57,856 nt of DNA from Cyanobacteria bacterium SZAS LIN-3 (GTDB taxonomy: Bacteria > Cyanobacteriota > Vampirovibrionia > Obscuribacterales > Obscuribacteraceae): positions 1 to 57,856 of the forward strand of contig JAFEAV010000035.1 in assembly GCA_018266215.1 (NCBI GenBank), read 5' to 3'. The notes under the pieces were generated by a model. That model searched no databases, was not told the DNA's origin, and saw only the letters and a list, made by a program, of their open reading frames with translations. Position 1 is the stretch's first letter. Each line of letters opens with the position of its first letter. The position numbers and the translations under genes were made by a program. Positions 1-7,365 of this stretch are shown in pieces.

Positions 1-148
1 CGTTTTTGCGCCCCTCCGCATCCTGCAGCCAAACTGCGTAATCAGGGGAGGTAAGCTTTCTTTTTTCCTATTACTTCATTTAGTATAAACTACAGCTCCC
101 AGCGGGCGCTATCGGCAATGGGGCGCTACAATCCAGGTTATCGCAACC

Positions 149-164
149 GGAGGAAATAGCCCTG
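149..164 (+). promoter_or_regulatory. Candidate Shine-Dalgarno and CTG start upstream of the M28 gene
   Basis: GGAGG at 149-153 is followed after 8 nt by CTG 162-164, in frame with the downstream peptidase. Starting here adds 25 residues that include a hydrophobic helix. No ATG, GTG or TTG exists in this frame between the stop at 81-83 and ATG 237. Confidence 0.45.
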
Positions 165-236
165 GGCATTGTCGTAAAATCCATTCTATCCGCTTCCTGC
201 CTCGCCATCGCAGCCCTTTTCTGGTTCCTGGCCACA

Positions 237-1220
237 ATGATTCAAATGCCCGGCAAATCCTTCAGCGGTGTACCGCCCGCCCTTTCCGCCCAGGAAAAGC
301 AGCTCAGCGCACGACTGAAAGAGCACGTCGAGACCCTGGCCGGCAAGATCGGCGCTCGCAGCCTGACGGCAGCGCCGGCCAATCTCGAACGCGCCGCCGC
401 CTATATTACCCAATCCATGGAAAAGCTGGGCTACAAGCCGCAAAGGCATGAATACAAGATCAGTGACAAGTTTGGCGATGACCCGTTCTTCAGTCGGGCC
501 GAGGCGGCCAAACTGGTGGGAATGAAAGCCGCCAACATCGTGGCCGAGATCAAAGGCAGCGACGCCGCCGGCGAAATAGTAGTCATAGGGGCGCACTATG
601 ACTCAGTCTTCGACTGCCCGGCGGCCAACGACAATGGCAGCGGCGTCGCCTCCATGCTCGAGCTGGCCCGCTATCTGGCAGGCAAAAAGTGCCGCAGAAC
701 CGTCCGTTTCGTGGCCTTCACCAACGAAGAACCGCCATTTTTCCGCACTGAAAATATGGGCAGCAGTCGCTACGCCCGGGAATGCCACGCCCGCAAGGAA
801 AACATTGTAGCCATGCTCTCACTGGAGACCATGGGCTATTACACCGACAAGCCAGACAGCCAGGAGTATCCGGCCCCAATGGGCTCAGCCTATCCCACGA
901 GCGGCAATTTCATCGCCTTCGTCGCCAATCTCAAATCCGCCGAGCTGAACAAACAGTGCCTGGCTACCTTTCGCCAGAGCGCGCAATTCCCCTCCGAAGG
1001 CATCTGCGCGCCGGAGAGCCTGCCGGGGATAGACTACTCGGACCAGCAGGGCTTCTGGGCACTGGGCTATCCGGCCCTGATGATCACCGACACGGCCCAT
1101 CTGCGCTACAAGCACTACCACACCCCCGGCGACACCGCCGACAAGGTCCAATACGGCAATCTGGCCCGGGTGGTTCATGGCCTGGAAGCAGTGCTGAACG
1201 ACCTGGCCAACAAAAGATAG
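237..1220 (+). CDS. M28-family zinc aminopeptidase-like protein
   Basis: The protein has the metal-ligand pattern of M28 peptidases, which remove N-terminal residues using two zinc ions. Visible are HYDS (His120, Asp122), NDNGSG (Asp132), the paired Glu in FTNEEP (164-165), a Glu at 197 where many members have Asp, and a C-terminal HYHTPGD with the last His ligand. ATG 237 is the first standard start, but the frame is open back to 84. The codons just upstream (about 165-236) encode a hydrophobic stretch (SILSASCLAIAALFWFL) that looks like a membrane anchor or signal. A GGAGG at 149-153 sits 8 nt before CTG 162, so the real start may be that CTG and the enzyme would be membrane-anchored or exported. 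Family assignment is firm; start and substrate are not. Confidence 0.85.
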   Translation: MIQMPGKSFSGVPPALSAQEKQLSARLKEHVETLAGKIGARSLTAAPANLERAAAYITQSMEKLGYKPQRHEYKISDKFGDDPFFSRAEAAKLVGMKAANIVAEIKGSDAAGEIVVIGAHYDSVFDCPAANDNGSGVASMLELARYLAGKKCRRTVRFVAFTNEEPPFFRTENMGSSRYARECHARKENIVAMLSLETMGYYTDKPDSQEYPAPMGSAYPTSGNFIAFVANLKSAELNKQCLATFRQSAQFPSEGICAPESLPGIDYSDQQGFWALGYPALMITDTAHLRYKHYHTPGDTADKVQYGNLARVVHGLEAVLNDLANKR

Positions 1221-1273
1221 CTAGCGCACCCCCATCCCAGAACCTTTACACAGCAACACATTCCGGACGCGCT

Positions 1274-1303
1274 TTGACATTAGCGCAGCCGCGCTAGTAT
1301 AAA
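1274..1303 (+). promoter_or_regulatory. Sigma70-type promoter, TTGACA-N18-TATAAA
   Basis: TTGACA at 1274-1279 and TATAAA at 1298-1303 are separated by 18 nt, close to the vegetative consensus. It lies about 210 nt ahead of the metallopeptidase-like gene starting at 1514, implying a long 5' leader. No other gene start fits this promoter better. Confidence 0.6.
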
Positions 1304-1513
1304 AATGGCAGTCTTAACCAATAACAAGCATAAGTTTGGTGACGGTCACAGCCCCGCCCTTGTGTTCAGACCTCACCGGTGCCTAGGTTCAGTAACAACC
1401 ACCCAATACCCAACCACCGAGCAAAAACCCAAAACAGAAAAAAAACCAAGCACCACCGTTAGTACGCTCGATTCCCCTTCGACCATCCTAATTTCTGCAA
1501 GAGCACACCACCT

Positions 1514-2245
1514 ATGGCAAAATCAGCCGTAATCGTCCTCGGTCCACGCGATCGCTACTGGGCCAATCCTCCTGCCGAAAGATCCTGGCAACGCTTTTGG
1601 GGGACTTTTGAACGCCATCCAGGCAGCGGTCTTTACCTCGCGCGTGGTTCTGATGCCCCGGACATCAAAAACCTCGCGAACGCCTTCCAGAGGGTCCCTG
1701 AGCAACTGCAGGAAACCTGCCTGGACTGGCGCGTCACTTTCAGCTTTGCCGAGTACCTCACCGCCTGCGGCAACTGGTCAACCTTCTACGCCGACTTCAG
1801 TCAGCGCAGCAAGGAACTTGTCTCGCCGCACATCGAGATGGGCAGTCGCAGCCTCGAGCCTGAATACATCCTGGCCCATCTCACCCACGAACTGTCCCAC
1901 CTCTTCTGGCGCACTCGCACCGAAAGCCAGCGCGAAGAGTTCAGACAGTTCCTCAAGGAAACGTGCCGCCGCGGCACCGTGGAGATCACCGAATACGTCC
2001 ACAGCCGCTACACGGAGCACATCAAAGCCTCCGCCTCCAGAAACACCCAACAGTTTGGACCACTCGGCAGAGATGCCGGTCTGGAGCGCTGGGTTGAAGA
2101 AGCTTTCTGCGACACCATGGCCGTCCTCGTCTCTCCCAACTATCCGTCCTTCGACCGTGAAACCACAGTCGACCTGGCTACCCGGCGCTTCGTCATAAAT
2201 TCGGTTTTCGGACTGAATTTGCCGCCGGTCAAGGCCACCCTCTAA
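1514..2245 (+). CDS. Putative HExxH zinc metallopeptidase, unrecognised family
   Basis: I do not recognise the family. The 243-residue protein carries HELSH at 125-129, the HExxH zinc-binding motif in which the Glu is catalytic, and about 65 residues later the segment WVEEAFCDT (193-201), whose Glu195/196 and Asp200 resemble the third-ligand helix of gluzincin-type peptidases. No signal peptide or membrane helix is visible, so a cytoplasmic location is likely. A consensus promoter sits about 210 nt upstream; the ribosome site is weak. It is followed closely by a palindromic repeat and a terminator-like hairpin, so it appears to be monocistronic. Peptidase activity is inferred from the motif only. 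Confidence 0.75.
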   Translation: MAKSAVIVLGPRDRYWANPPAERSWQRFWGTFERHPGSGLYLARGSDAPDIKNLANAFQRVPEQLQETCLDWRVTFSFAEYLTACGNWSTFYADFSQRSKELVSPHIEMGSRSLEPEYILAHLTHELSHLFWRTRTESQREEFRQFLKETCRRGTVEITEYVHSRYTEHIKASASRNTQQFGPLGRDAGLERWVEEAFCDTMAVLVSPNYPSFDRETTVDLATRRFVINSVFGLNLPPVKATL

Positions 2246-2249
2246 GTTG

Positions 2250-2275
2250 AAACTCAAGCGATATCGCTTGAGTTT
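2250..2275. repeat. Dispersed palindrome, copy 1 (core GCGATATCGC)
   Basis: A perfect 26-bp palindrome with arm AAACTCAAGCGAT and its exact reverse complement, starting 4 nt after the stop of the gene ending at 2245. Four further copies occur in this window (26644, 26677, 35182, 38623). Confidence 0.9.
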
Positions 2276-2283
2276 TCAGCGAT

Positions 2284-2329
2284 GGAAACCCCAAAGGAGG
2301 AGGAGTTGTGACACTCCTCCTCTCTTTCC
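2284..2329 (+). terminator. Large hairpin, probable terminator of the 1514 gene
   Basis: Inner stem 2298-2306 pairs with 2313-2321 around a 6-nt loop, and an outer GGAAA/TTTCC pair (2284-2288/2325-2329) extends it. It has only a weak T-rich tail. It follows the stop codon and palindrome copy 1. Confidence 0.5.
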
Positions 2330-2948
2330 ATGCTTATAAGCCCCCTCACCCTTCAAAAAACCCGGCTTCAACTATACAACATAGCAATAAATTTCAAAAC
2401 GGATATCGCTAGCGCACTCGCATCATCGGCCACAACTCAGCCCAGTCTCGGCCCTCTGTGTAAGCGTCGCTAGCCAATTGCCAAAAATCGCCCCGTAAAT
2501 CTCCCAATGATTATTACCTTCAGGCTGAAAATGCCTCAATCGAGGGATGCAATCGGGCGCCCGGATGTGTAGCTTCAAGTTATTCCTCACTATCCTCAAC
2601 CCAAGAAAAAAAGCCCGCCCCGCATCAAGACCACACACCCGTAGCAAATTTCTCTCTGCCGTAACGGCCGGGCGATTTGGGTGCGTCTTGGCTCCGGCGG
2701 GTTTCAGGAGATGCGAGGAATCGCACAATACTCGACGCCGCTGAAGGATTCACGGACTGGCGCATGGCTGGACTTATGTCCTCTTGTCGCGGCTCCGCCT
2801 TCCCGTCTTATCTGGCGCGCACCAGATAAGTTGACAGCTCGATGCTTGTGTAGAAACACAAATACGGCCTCAGAGCCAGAACATCAATCAATCAACCGGT
2901 GCGGACTAACAACCAAAAAGTCTCAGCACCAAACCAAGGATCAGAATC
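2330..2948. other. Intergenic region without a supported gene
   Basis: About 620 bases with no convincing reading frame. The short open frames here have no start signal and read into neighbouring genes out of frame. The only structure I see is the hairpin at 2807-2830, ahead of the duplicated-domain gene. Confidence 0.5.
2807..2830. promoter_or_regulatory. Inverted repeat upstream of the duplicated-domain gene
   Basis: CTTATCTGG (2807-2815) and CCAGATAAG (2822-2830) form a perfect 9-bp stem with a 6-nt loop, followed directly by TTGACA (2831-2836). It lies 118 nt ahead of the gene at 2949. It could be an operator overlapping a promoter or an RNA hairpin; I cannot tell which. Confidence 0.4.
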
Positions 2949-3644
2949 ATGAGCAAGATCAACAGCATCCAGCGCATCCGCTTCGCCACCGTCCAGGGTG
3001 GTGCATGGTACGGATTCACGAAGTCCATCCAGGAAAACGACAAGAACACCACCAACTACTCCTACCGCAACCCGGTCAAGGCGTCCGATACCTTTGGCGG
3101 CCTGACCGACAAGGGTCGGCGCATCGTCAACAAGCTCATCACCATGCGCGGCATCATGGCCGTGCTGGTAACCCCCTTCGGCATCGTGCTCGAGATCAGC
3201 CCCGCCTACGACGTCGCGGACTATCACGAGGAAGTGGTGTCGATCATCAACGAGACTCTCTTCGGCGGCAACGCCGACGTCGCTCAGCTCGGCAAGCGCC
3301 AGAAGCACGAGGGTCTCATCCAGTGGAGCGGCACCCGCAAGGACAGCACCCGCTGGTACGGCGTCTCCGAGGCGCTCAAGGTCGACCAGAAGAGCACCTC
3401 TTCGCTGGTCCTCTCCGGCCCCCTGGAAGGCGACAAGACCCTCGGCCTGACCGAAGCGGCGAAGGAGGTGGTCAACGCCATACACGCCCTCAAGGGCGTC
3501 TTCACCATCTGGGTGGGGGCCTTCGACATCAGCGTCCAGATCGCTCCGGTCTTCGACTGGGACGATTACCACGAGACCATCGTCGCCCTGCTCAAGGACA
3601 AGGTCCTGGGCGGTAAGGCCTACGTGGAGAAGAAGGCGAGCTAA
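2949..3644 (+). CDS. Unknown protein made of two tandem ~100-residue domains
   Basis: I do not recognise the family. The 231-residue protein is an internal duplication: residues 7-107 align with 122-222. Shared positions include the WYG motif (20-22 and 136-138), a helix beginning LTD/LTE followed by a hydrophobic strand (MAVLVTPFGIVLEISP against FTIWVGAFDISVQIAP), then D-YHE and a last helix ending in LGG/FGG. Helix-strand-strand-helix order suggests a small alpha/beta fold. There is no signal peptide or membrane helix. The gene stands alone between a hairpin upstream and two terminator-like hairpins downstream, and its codons are strongly GC-biased, suggesting good expression. Confidence 0.85.
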   Translation: MSKINSIQRIRFATVQGGAWYGFTKSIQENDKNTTNYSYRNPVKASDTFGGLTDKGRRIVNKLITMRGIMAVLVTPFGIVLEISPAYDVADYHEEVVSIINETLFGGNADVAQLGKRQKHEGLIQWSGTRKDSTRWYGVSEALKVDQKSTSSLVLSGPLEGDKTLGLTEAAKEVVNAIHALKGVFTIWVGAFDISVQIAPVFDWDDYHETIVALLKDKVLGGKAYVEKKAS

Positions 3645-3677
3645 GCTCGACTGAAGCTCGACAATAAAAGCTCCGAG

Positions 3678-3705
3678 GAGGGACGGTGTGCGCGCACCGT
3701 CCCTC
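3678..3705 (+). terminator. GC-rich hairpin after the duplicated-domain gene
   Basis: An 11-bp perfect stem (3678-3688 with 3695-3705) closes a 6-nt loop 34 nt after the stop codon. The T-rich tail (CTTCCGAGGGCTTTCT) is weak. Confidence 0.55.
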
Positions 3706-3783
3706 TTCCGAGGGCTTTCTGTCGAGTTTCAAAAATAGCCATGCAACTATGCAATTTAGTACAACTCACCTTCTCGAGAATGA

Positions 3784-3813
3784 AAAAGCCCGTCCACCGG
3801 GGAACGGGCTTTT
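3784..3813. terminator. Bidirectional terminator between convergent genes
   Basis: AAAAGCCCGT (3784-3793) and ACGGGCTTTT (3804-3813) give a stem flanked by A and T runs, so it can terminate transcription from both sides. It lies between the plus-strand gene ending at 3644 and the minus-strand gene ending at 3841. Confidence 0.75.
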
Positions 3814-3840
3814 CCGATTCAGGCATCAATCAGGCTGTGA

Positions 3841-4272
3841 TTATTCGCAGCACTGATGGCAGGTTTCGCACGAGGTGATGCAATCTTTCAGCTTAGGATC
3901 GTTCAAATCCTTGCACACCTGGGCGCACTGGTTGCAGACTTCGTGGCAGACGGCATCGATTTTGGCGGCATGGGCGGACTTACGCGACTTGAGGTCGGCG
4001 GAAGCTTTGCACAAGGTGATGCAGTCTTTAATGGCGTCCACATTTTTGGCTTCCATGTATTTGCCGCCCTTCTTCTTGAAATAAGCAAGGGTCTTCTCGC
4101 ATTCAGCGGCACAGTCCAGGCAGCTCTTGACGCTGGCATTGGCCTTGCCTGCACCTTTGGCGGTTTCATGGTGGGCGGCCTTCGCCTCTTCGGCAAAAGC
4201 GGGAGCTATTGTAGAGACGGCGTTCATGCCGAGAGCCATGAGCATGGAAACAAAAACAAGCATCTTTTTCAT
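3841..4272 (-). CDS. Exported four-helix-bundle copper-binding (Csp-like) protein
   Basis: A signal peptide (residues 1-27, cleavage after AFA) precedes a helical domain with 14 cysteines in CxxC and CxxxC spacing, including CLDC, VCHEVCNQCAQVC and CETCHQCC. This is the pattern of the Csp/DUF326 family, four-helix bundles whose inward-facing Cys bind many Cu(I) ions. The likely role is copper storage or detoxification outside the cytoplasm. At 143 residues the length fits the family. A second Cys-rich exported protein is encoded 159 nt upstream on the same strand. Metal identity is inferred from the family. Confidence 0.85.
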   Translation of the reverse strand: MKKMLVFVSMLMALGMNAVSTIAPAFAEEAKAAHHETAKGAGKANASVKSCLDCAAECEKTLAYFKKKGGKYMEAKNVDAIKDCITLCKASADLKSRKSAHAAKIDAVCHEVCNQCAQVCKDLNDPKLKDCITSCETCHQCCE

Positions 4273-4431
4273 AATTAAAATCCTTCAGAGTGTGTGAAAC
4301 AACATTTCGAAACACGCTCGCCAGGCGTATGATGCACAGTGAATAGACGGCAGATCGCAGCCGAATAAATTCGACGGGAAAAACCAAAATTTTGCACAAC
4401 ATCTTGAAAGCCTGACTGCAAGGACTTCTTT

Positions 4432-4818
4432 TTAGATCAGTAGTGCACGATTGAGTATGTACAGTGGAGTTGTGACAATCGCCGGACGACTGGTCACAAA
4501 TATTTGAATGTCCTGCGGAGTGAAGCGCACCAGTGGTTTAGGCAGATCCTGACTGATGATTCTGCCGCTGCCCTTGATGGCAACAAACTTTGGAGGAGCG
4601 GGAAGCACTGCAGCCGAATCCATATCGGACGGGGGTTTCGGCGTAATCTCGCAGCAGCAGTGCGCCATCTTGACGCAACAAGCACTGACGACGGCGCAAG
4701 CTTCTTCCGGAATAGCATTGATAGGTGTGGACAAGGCTTTGAATGGCGCCAGCAGCACTACCGCCAGGGCCAGGAAGATCATCACGATTTGCTTTTGGGC
4801 TTTTTGCACGAGACACAT
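4432..4818 (-). CDS. Small Cys-rich membrane-anchored protein, unknown
   Basis: Not recognised. The 128-residue protein starts with a hydrophobic segment (residues about 11-29) that may be a signal or an anchor. It is followed by a Cys cluster (residues about 41-56: one Cys, then CC, then CCC) and a Pro-rich second half without Cys. It is transcribed in the same direction as the Csp-like gene below it and the glycosyltransferase above it. Sitting next to a copper-storage protein makes a metal-related role possible, but that is inference only. An alternative start 12 codons downstream (MIFLAL) is possible. Confidence 0.55.
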   Translation of the reverse strand: MCLVQKAQKQIVMIFLALAVVLLAPFKALSTPINAIPEEACAVVSACCVKMAHCCCEITPKPPSDMDSAAVLPAPPKFVAIKGSGRIISQDLPKPLVRFTPQDIQIFVTSRPAIVTTPLYILNRALLI

Positions 4819-4874
4819 AACCTGTTAAGCAACCTACCTACAGGAGTTATACCATCATTTTTTGCCCGCCGCAG

Positions 4875-6551
4875 CTAATCAATACAAAAAAGTGTCCATT
4901 TACGTATCTTGGCTAGCTGTCTGGCATTGGGAGGGAACCATTCCATGTCACGTAAACATTTTTCAGGCACCAGCAGATAATGTTTCGATCCGGCGAATTC
5001 ACCTTTTTGAGCAAGATACCGTTCCGCTTCCACGGGTGTATTTATGACGTCGATATGCCGGTGCAGGAAGTATGAAATTGAGGGCTCTTCGGTGACCACG
5101 GTGGCAATCTGCGCCCGGTCTTTGATCACGCGCATGATCATGGCCTCAAAAGGTTTGTGCACCTCGCGGTAGAAGACCCTGTGCCCATGCGGCACGGCCA
5201 CGCCCACACCGATGGCGGCGCTGAGGAGCAGGGTGGCAAAAGCGGCGCGCGCTTGATTTTTTAACAAGAAAAACAGATAAGCAAAACCGGCAACAACAGT
5301 CAAAATCAAGAGGAGCTGCTGTTCTTGCAAAAGCACTTTCACCCAGCTCGCTTTTATCAGAGCGGCGGCGACCAGACCGCCTGCACCGGCGAGAACAAAG
5401 AAAACGGCTCCAGGCCAGAGGTGTTTCACCCGGCCGCGCTCAACCAGGTAAAAGATCACAGCCGCAGTCAGTATCGCCAGCGGTGGCATAGCCGGCAGGA
5501 TATAAGTGGCCAGTTTCGTTTTTAAGACCTCAAAAAGCAGGAGTACGAAAGCGGCCCAGAGCAGAGAGAAGAAAATGAAGCCTTCTTCGCGGGAGAGCAA
5601 CTTGCGTTTTTTCACCGCTGCCACAAAAAGCGAGGGGCAGGCGAAAAGCGCCAGATTGAGCGGGAAAAGGCCGCCGATTATCACCGGAATGTAATACCAG
5701 AATGGCTCCAGATGGTTGACTTTGCCTACCATGCGACCGAAATTTTGGGTGATGAAGAAGGCCTGAAAGAAAGCCCCGTGCGTGTAATAAGTGGCCGCAC
5801 CGTACCAGGGCAAGTTAACGACCAGCATGATAAGCAGGCCCAGCCAGGGTCGCAGAGCCATGACCCGAACCCACAGCACTTTGATCAAATCAGTGGGAGA
5901 AGAAAATTCAGTTGTGGCGGCCAGTTGCAACAGCACAATCAAACCGACTATGACCACGGCCACCGGGCCTTTGCAGAGGAAGGCCAGGGCCAGGCAGAGA
6001 TAGGCGACGACAATCGTAATCGCGCTCGGCCGACGCAGATAATTGAAAAAACCGAGCAGCGAACCGCTCATTAGAAGTGTCAGGGTCATGTCGGTAAGGG
6101 ATTCATGGCCGATGACCGAGACAAGCGGAAAAGTCAAAAATATCAAGGCCGCAGTGAAAGCCTGCTTATATCCCAGCGCCGGTCTTGCTCCCAGGAAAAT
6201 CGCCACACCGGTGAGCACGGCACTGAGGGCACTTACCAGGCGGCCGACAAAGGCGCTGACGCCAAAGATTTTGTAGCAGCCAGCCACCAGCCAGAAATAC
6301 AAAATCGGCTTGTCGAGCCAGACCTGGTAGTTGAACATGGGCAGCAAATACTGCTTTGTTTCGTGCAGTTCGCGGGCGCCTTCGATGAAAAAACTGTCGG
6401 TCGGATCGAGGGGGCCGTAGCTACCCAGACCGGGCAGATAAAGGAGCAAGCCTAAAAGGACGAGAAGAGGCAGAGCCATTTGCCCGACCTGGTTGGTCGA
6501 ACCGGGCGGCTGTGACTGATTTGCCGATTGAGAAGATTCATTGGTCGCCAT
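4875..6551 (-). CDS. GT39/ArnT-like membrane glycosyltransferase
   Basis: A 558-residue multi-pass membrane protein. The first periplasmic loop has GPLDPTDSFFIEGARELH and LDKPILYFW, the Asp/Glu-rich loop pattern of the PMT/ArnT superfamily, which moves sugars from polyprenyl-phosphate donors to lipid or protein acceptors outside the inner membrane. About a dozen hydrophobic helices follow and a soluble C-terminal tail closes the protein, as in ArnT. The gene reads toward the two Cys-rich genes. An 18-bp palindromic operator lies 70 nt upstream of its start. Superfamily is clear; acceptor and sugar are unknown. Confidence 0.85.
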   Translation of the reverse strand: MATNESSQSANQSQPPGSTNQVGQMALPLLVLLGLLLYLPGLGSYGPLDPTDSFFIEGARELHETKQYLLPMFNYQVWLDKPILYFWLVAGCYKIFGVSAFVGRLVSALSAVLTGVAIFLGARPALGYKQAFTAALIFLTFPLVSVIGHESLTDMTLTLLMSGSLLGFFNYLRRPSAITIVVAYLCLALAFLCKGPVAVVIVGLIVLLQLAATTEFSSPTDLIKVLWVRVMALRPWLGLLIMLVVNLPWYGAATYYTHGAFFQAFFITQNFGRMVGKVNHLEPFWYYIPVIIGGLFPLNLALFACPSLFVAAVKKRKLLSREEGFIFFSLLWAAFVLLLFEVLKTKLATYILPAMPPLAILTAAVIFYLVERGRVKHLWPGAVFFVLAGAGGLVAAALIKASWVKVLLQEQQLLLILTVVAGFAYLFFLLKNQARAAFATLLLSAAIGVGVAVPHGHRVFYREVHKPFEAMIMRVIKDRAQIATVVTEEPSISYFLHRHIDVINTPVEAERYLAQKGEFAGSKHYLLVPEKCLRDMEWFPPNARQLAKIRKWTLFCID

Positions 6552-6620
6552 AAGATGCTTACTCTACACCACCGCCGCCACTGCACTTCTAACCCGCACC
6601 AATATTGTTTCAGCTCGTAT

Positions 6621-6638
6621 TAGTAGACCGGTCTACTA
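6621..6638. promoter_or_regulatory. Perfect 18-bp palindrome, TetR/AcrR-type operator candidate
   Basis: TAGTAGACCGGTCTACTA is a perfect palindrome 70 nt before the glycosyltransferase start. Its TAGACCGGTCTA core matches the general form of operators bound by TetR-family dimers. No TetR gene is present in the window. Confidence 0.55.
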
Positions 6639-6648
6639 GCACCAAGGC

Positions 6649-6697
6649 AAAAAAAAGCCGCGCAAGAATGCCCGAGTTACCGGATACCTTGCGCGGC
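6649..6697 (-). terminator. Rho-independent terminator of the 9.9-6.7 kb operon
   Basis: Reading the minus strand, a 10-bp stem (6688-6697 with 6657-6666) is followed by a run of eight Ts (the A run at 6649-6656). It lies 35 nt after the UPF0114 stop codon. Confidence 0.85.
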
Positions 6698-6731
6698 GCT
6701 AAGCGTTAGCCGCTAGAGACGGCTGTTCTTG

Positions 6732-7322
6732 TTAGTCGGTCTTGCCCTGGGGATGCATGATCCGCCAGACGAAGGCCGTGATGATGGTGGTGCCGAGGAA
6801 GACGATGTGAATCACGACGTGCGTGAGCCACACTTCCCGCGGAACCACGGTCGCACTGACGCAGTCCTTGAGCAAGACCACGCTGGAAACGCCCATGAAG
6901 GCCAGGCCCAGCTTGACCTTGAGGACGATGGTGTCGACCCGCTTGAGCCAGTAGGGCCCACGCGCTGTCAGCTCTTCCTTGAAGCGCCGCACGTAAATCT
7001 GGTGGCCGCCCATGATGGTCATGATCAGCAGCGAGCAGATCATAGCCTGGTCGAGCAGACCGACGATTGCCACCATCAGCTCGTGGTCTTCGCCCGGAGG
7101 GCTCATGACCAGCGCCGGTGCGTGCCAGAGCAGGCCGGCTACCTGGACGACGAAGCGCCCGAGATAGACAGCCAGCGCCAGCATCAGCCCCAGGTTGATG
7201 GGGTAGAGCAGCCAGCGCGACTGGAAGAGAATGTTGTCAGAACAGAAAGTCCGTTCTTTCTTGGGCCCGGGTGGCGGTGATGCGTCTTCGGAGCCGGGTG
7301 GCCGCTTGGTTGGATCTGTCAC
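6732..7322 (-). CDS. UPF0114 (YqhA-like) integral membrane protein
   Basis: A 196-residue protein with about four membrane helices. The order SRWLLYPINLGL, then LVGLLDQAMICSLLIMTIMGGHQIYV, the LKVKLGLAFMGVSSVVLLKD segment and a final VVIHIVFLGTT helix matches the UPF0114/YqhA family, whose function is not established. An extra polar N-terminus of about 30 residues precedes the first helix. The start is GTG 7322 with AGGAG 8 nt upstream. It is the last gene of a four-gene operon and is followed by a strong terminator. Confidence 0.85.
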   Translation of the reverse strand: MTDPTKRPPGSEDASPPPGPKKERTFCSDNILFQSRWLLYPINLGLMLALAVYLGRFVVQVAGLLWHAPALVMSPPGEDHELMVAIVGLLDQAMICSLLIMTIMGGHQIYVRRFKEELTARGPYWLKRVDTIVLKVKLGLAFMGVSSVVLLKDCVSATVVPREVWLTHVVIHIVFLGTTIITAFVWRIMHPQGKTD

Positions 7323-7365
7323 TTTGGTCTCCTAAATCTAAAGGGAGAGGGCCAGGGGACTGCGA

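Noticed and set aside
1..80. Possible end or start of a gene at the left window edge.
   Set aside because: No frame with a start signal or recognisable sequence could be supported in so few bases.
1305..1532. A 75-codon frame beginning 2 nt after the TATAAA box.
   Set aside because: A start codon so near the -10 leaves no leader, and the frame runs into the metallopeptidase-like gene with low-complexity sequence.
2681..3616. A 311-codon plus-strand frame overlapping the duplicated-domain gene.
   Set aside because: Arg/His/Gln-rich shadow in another frame; the 2949 frame shows a true internal duplication.
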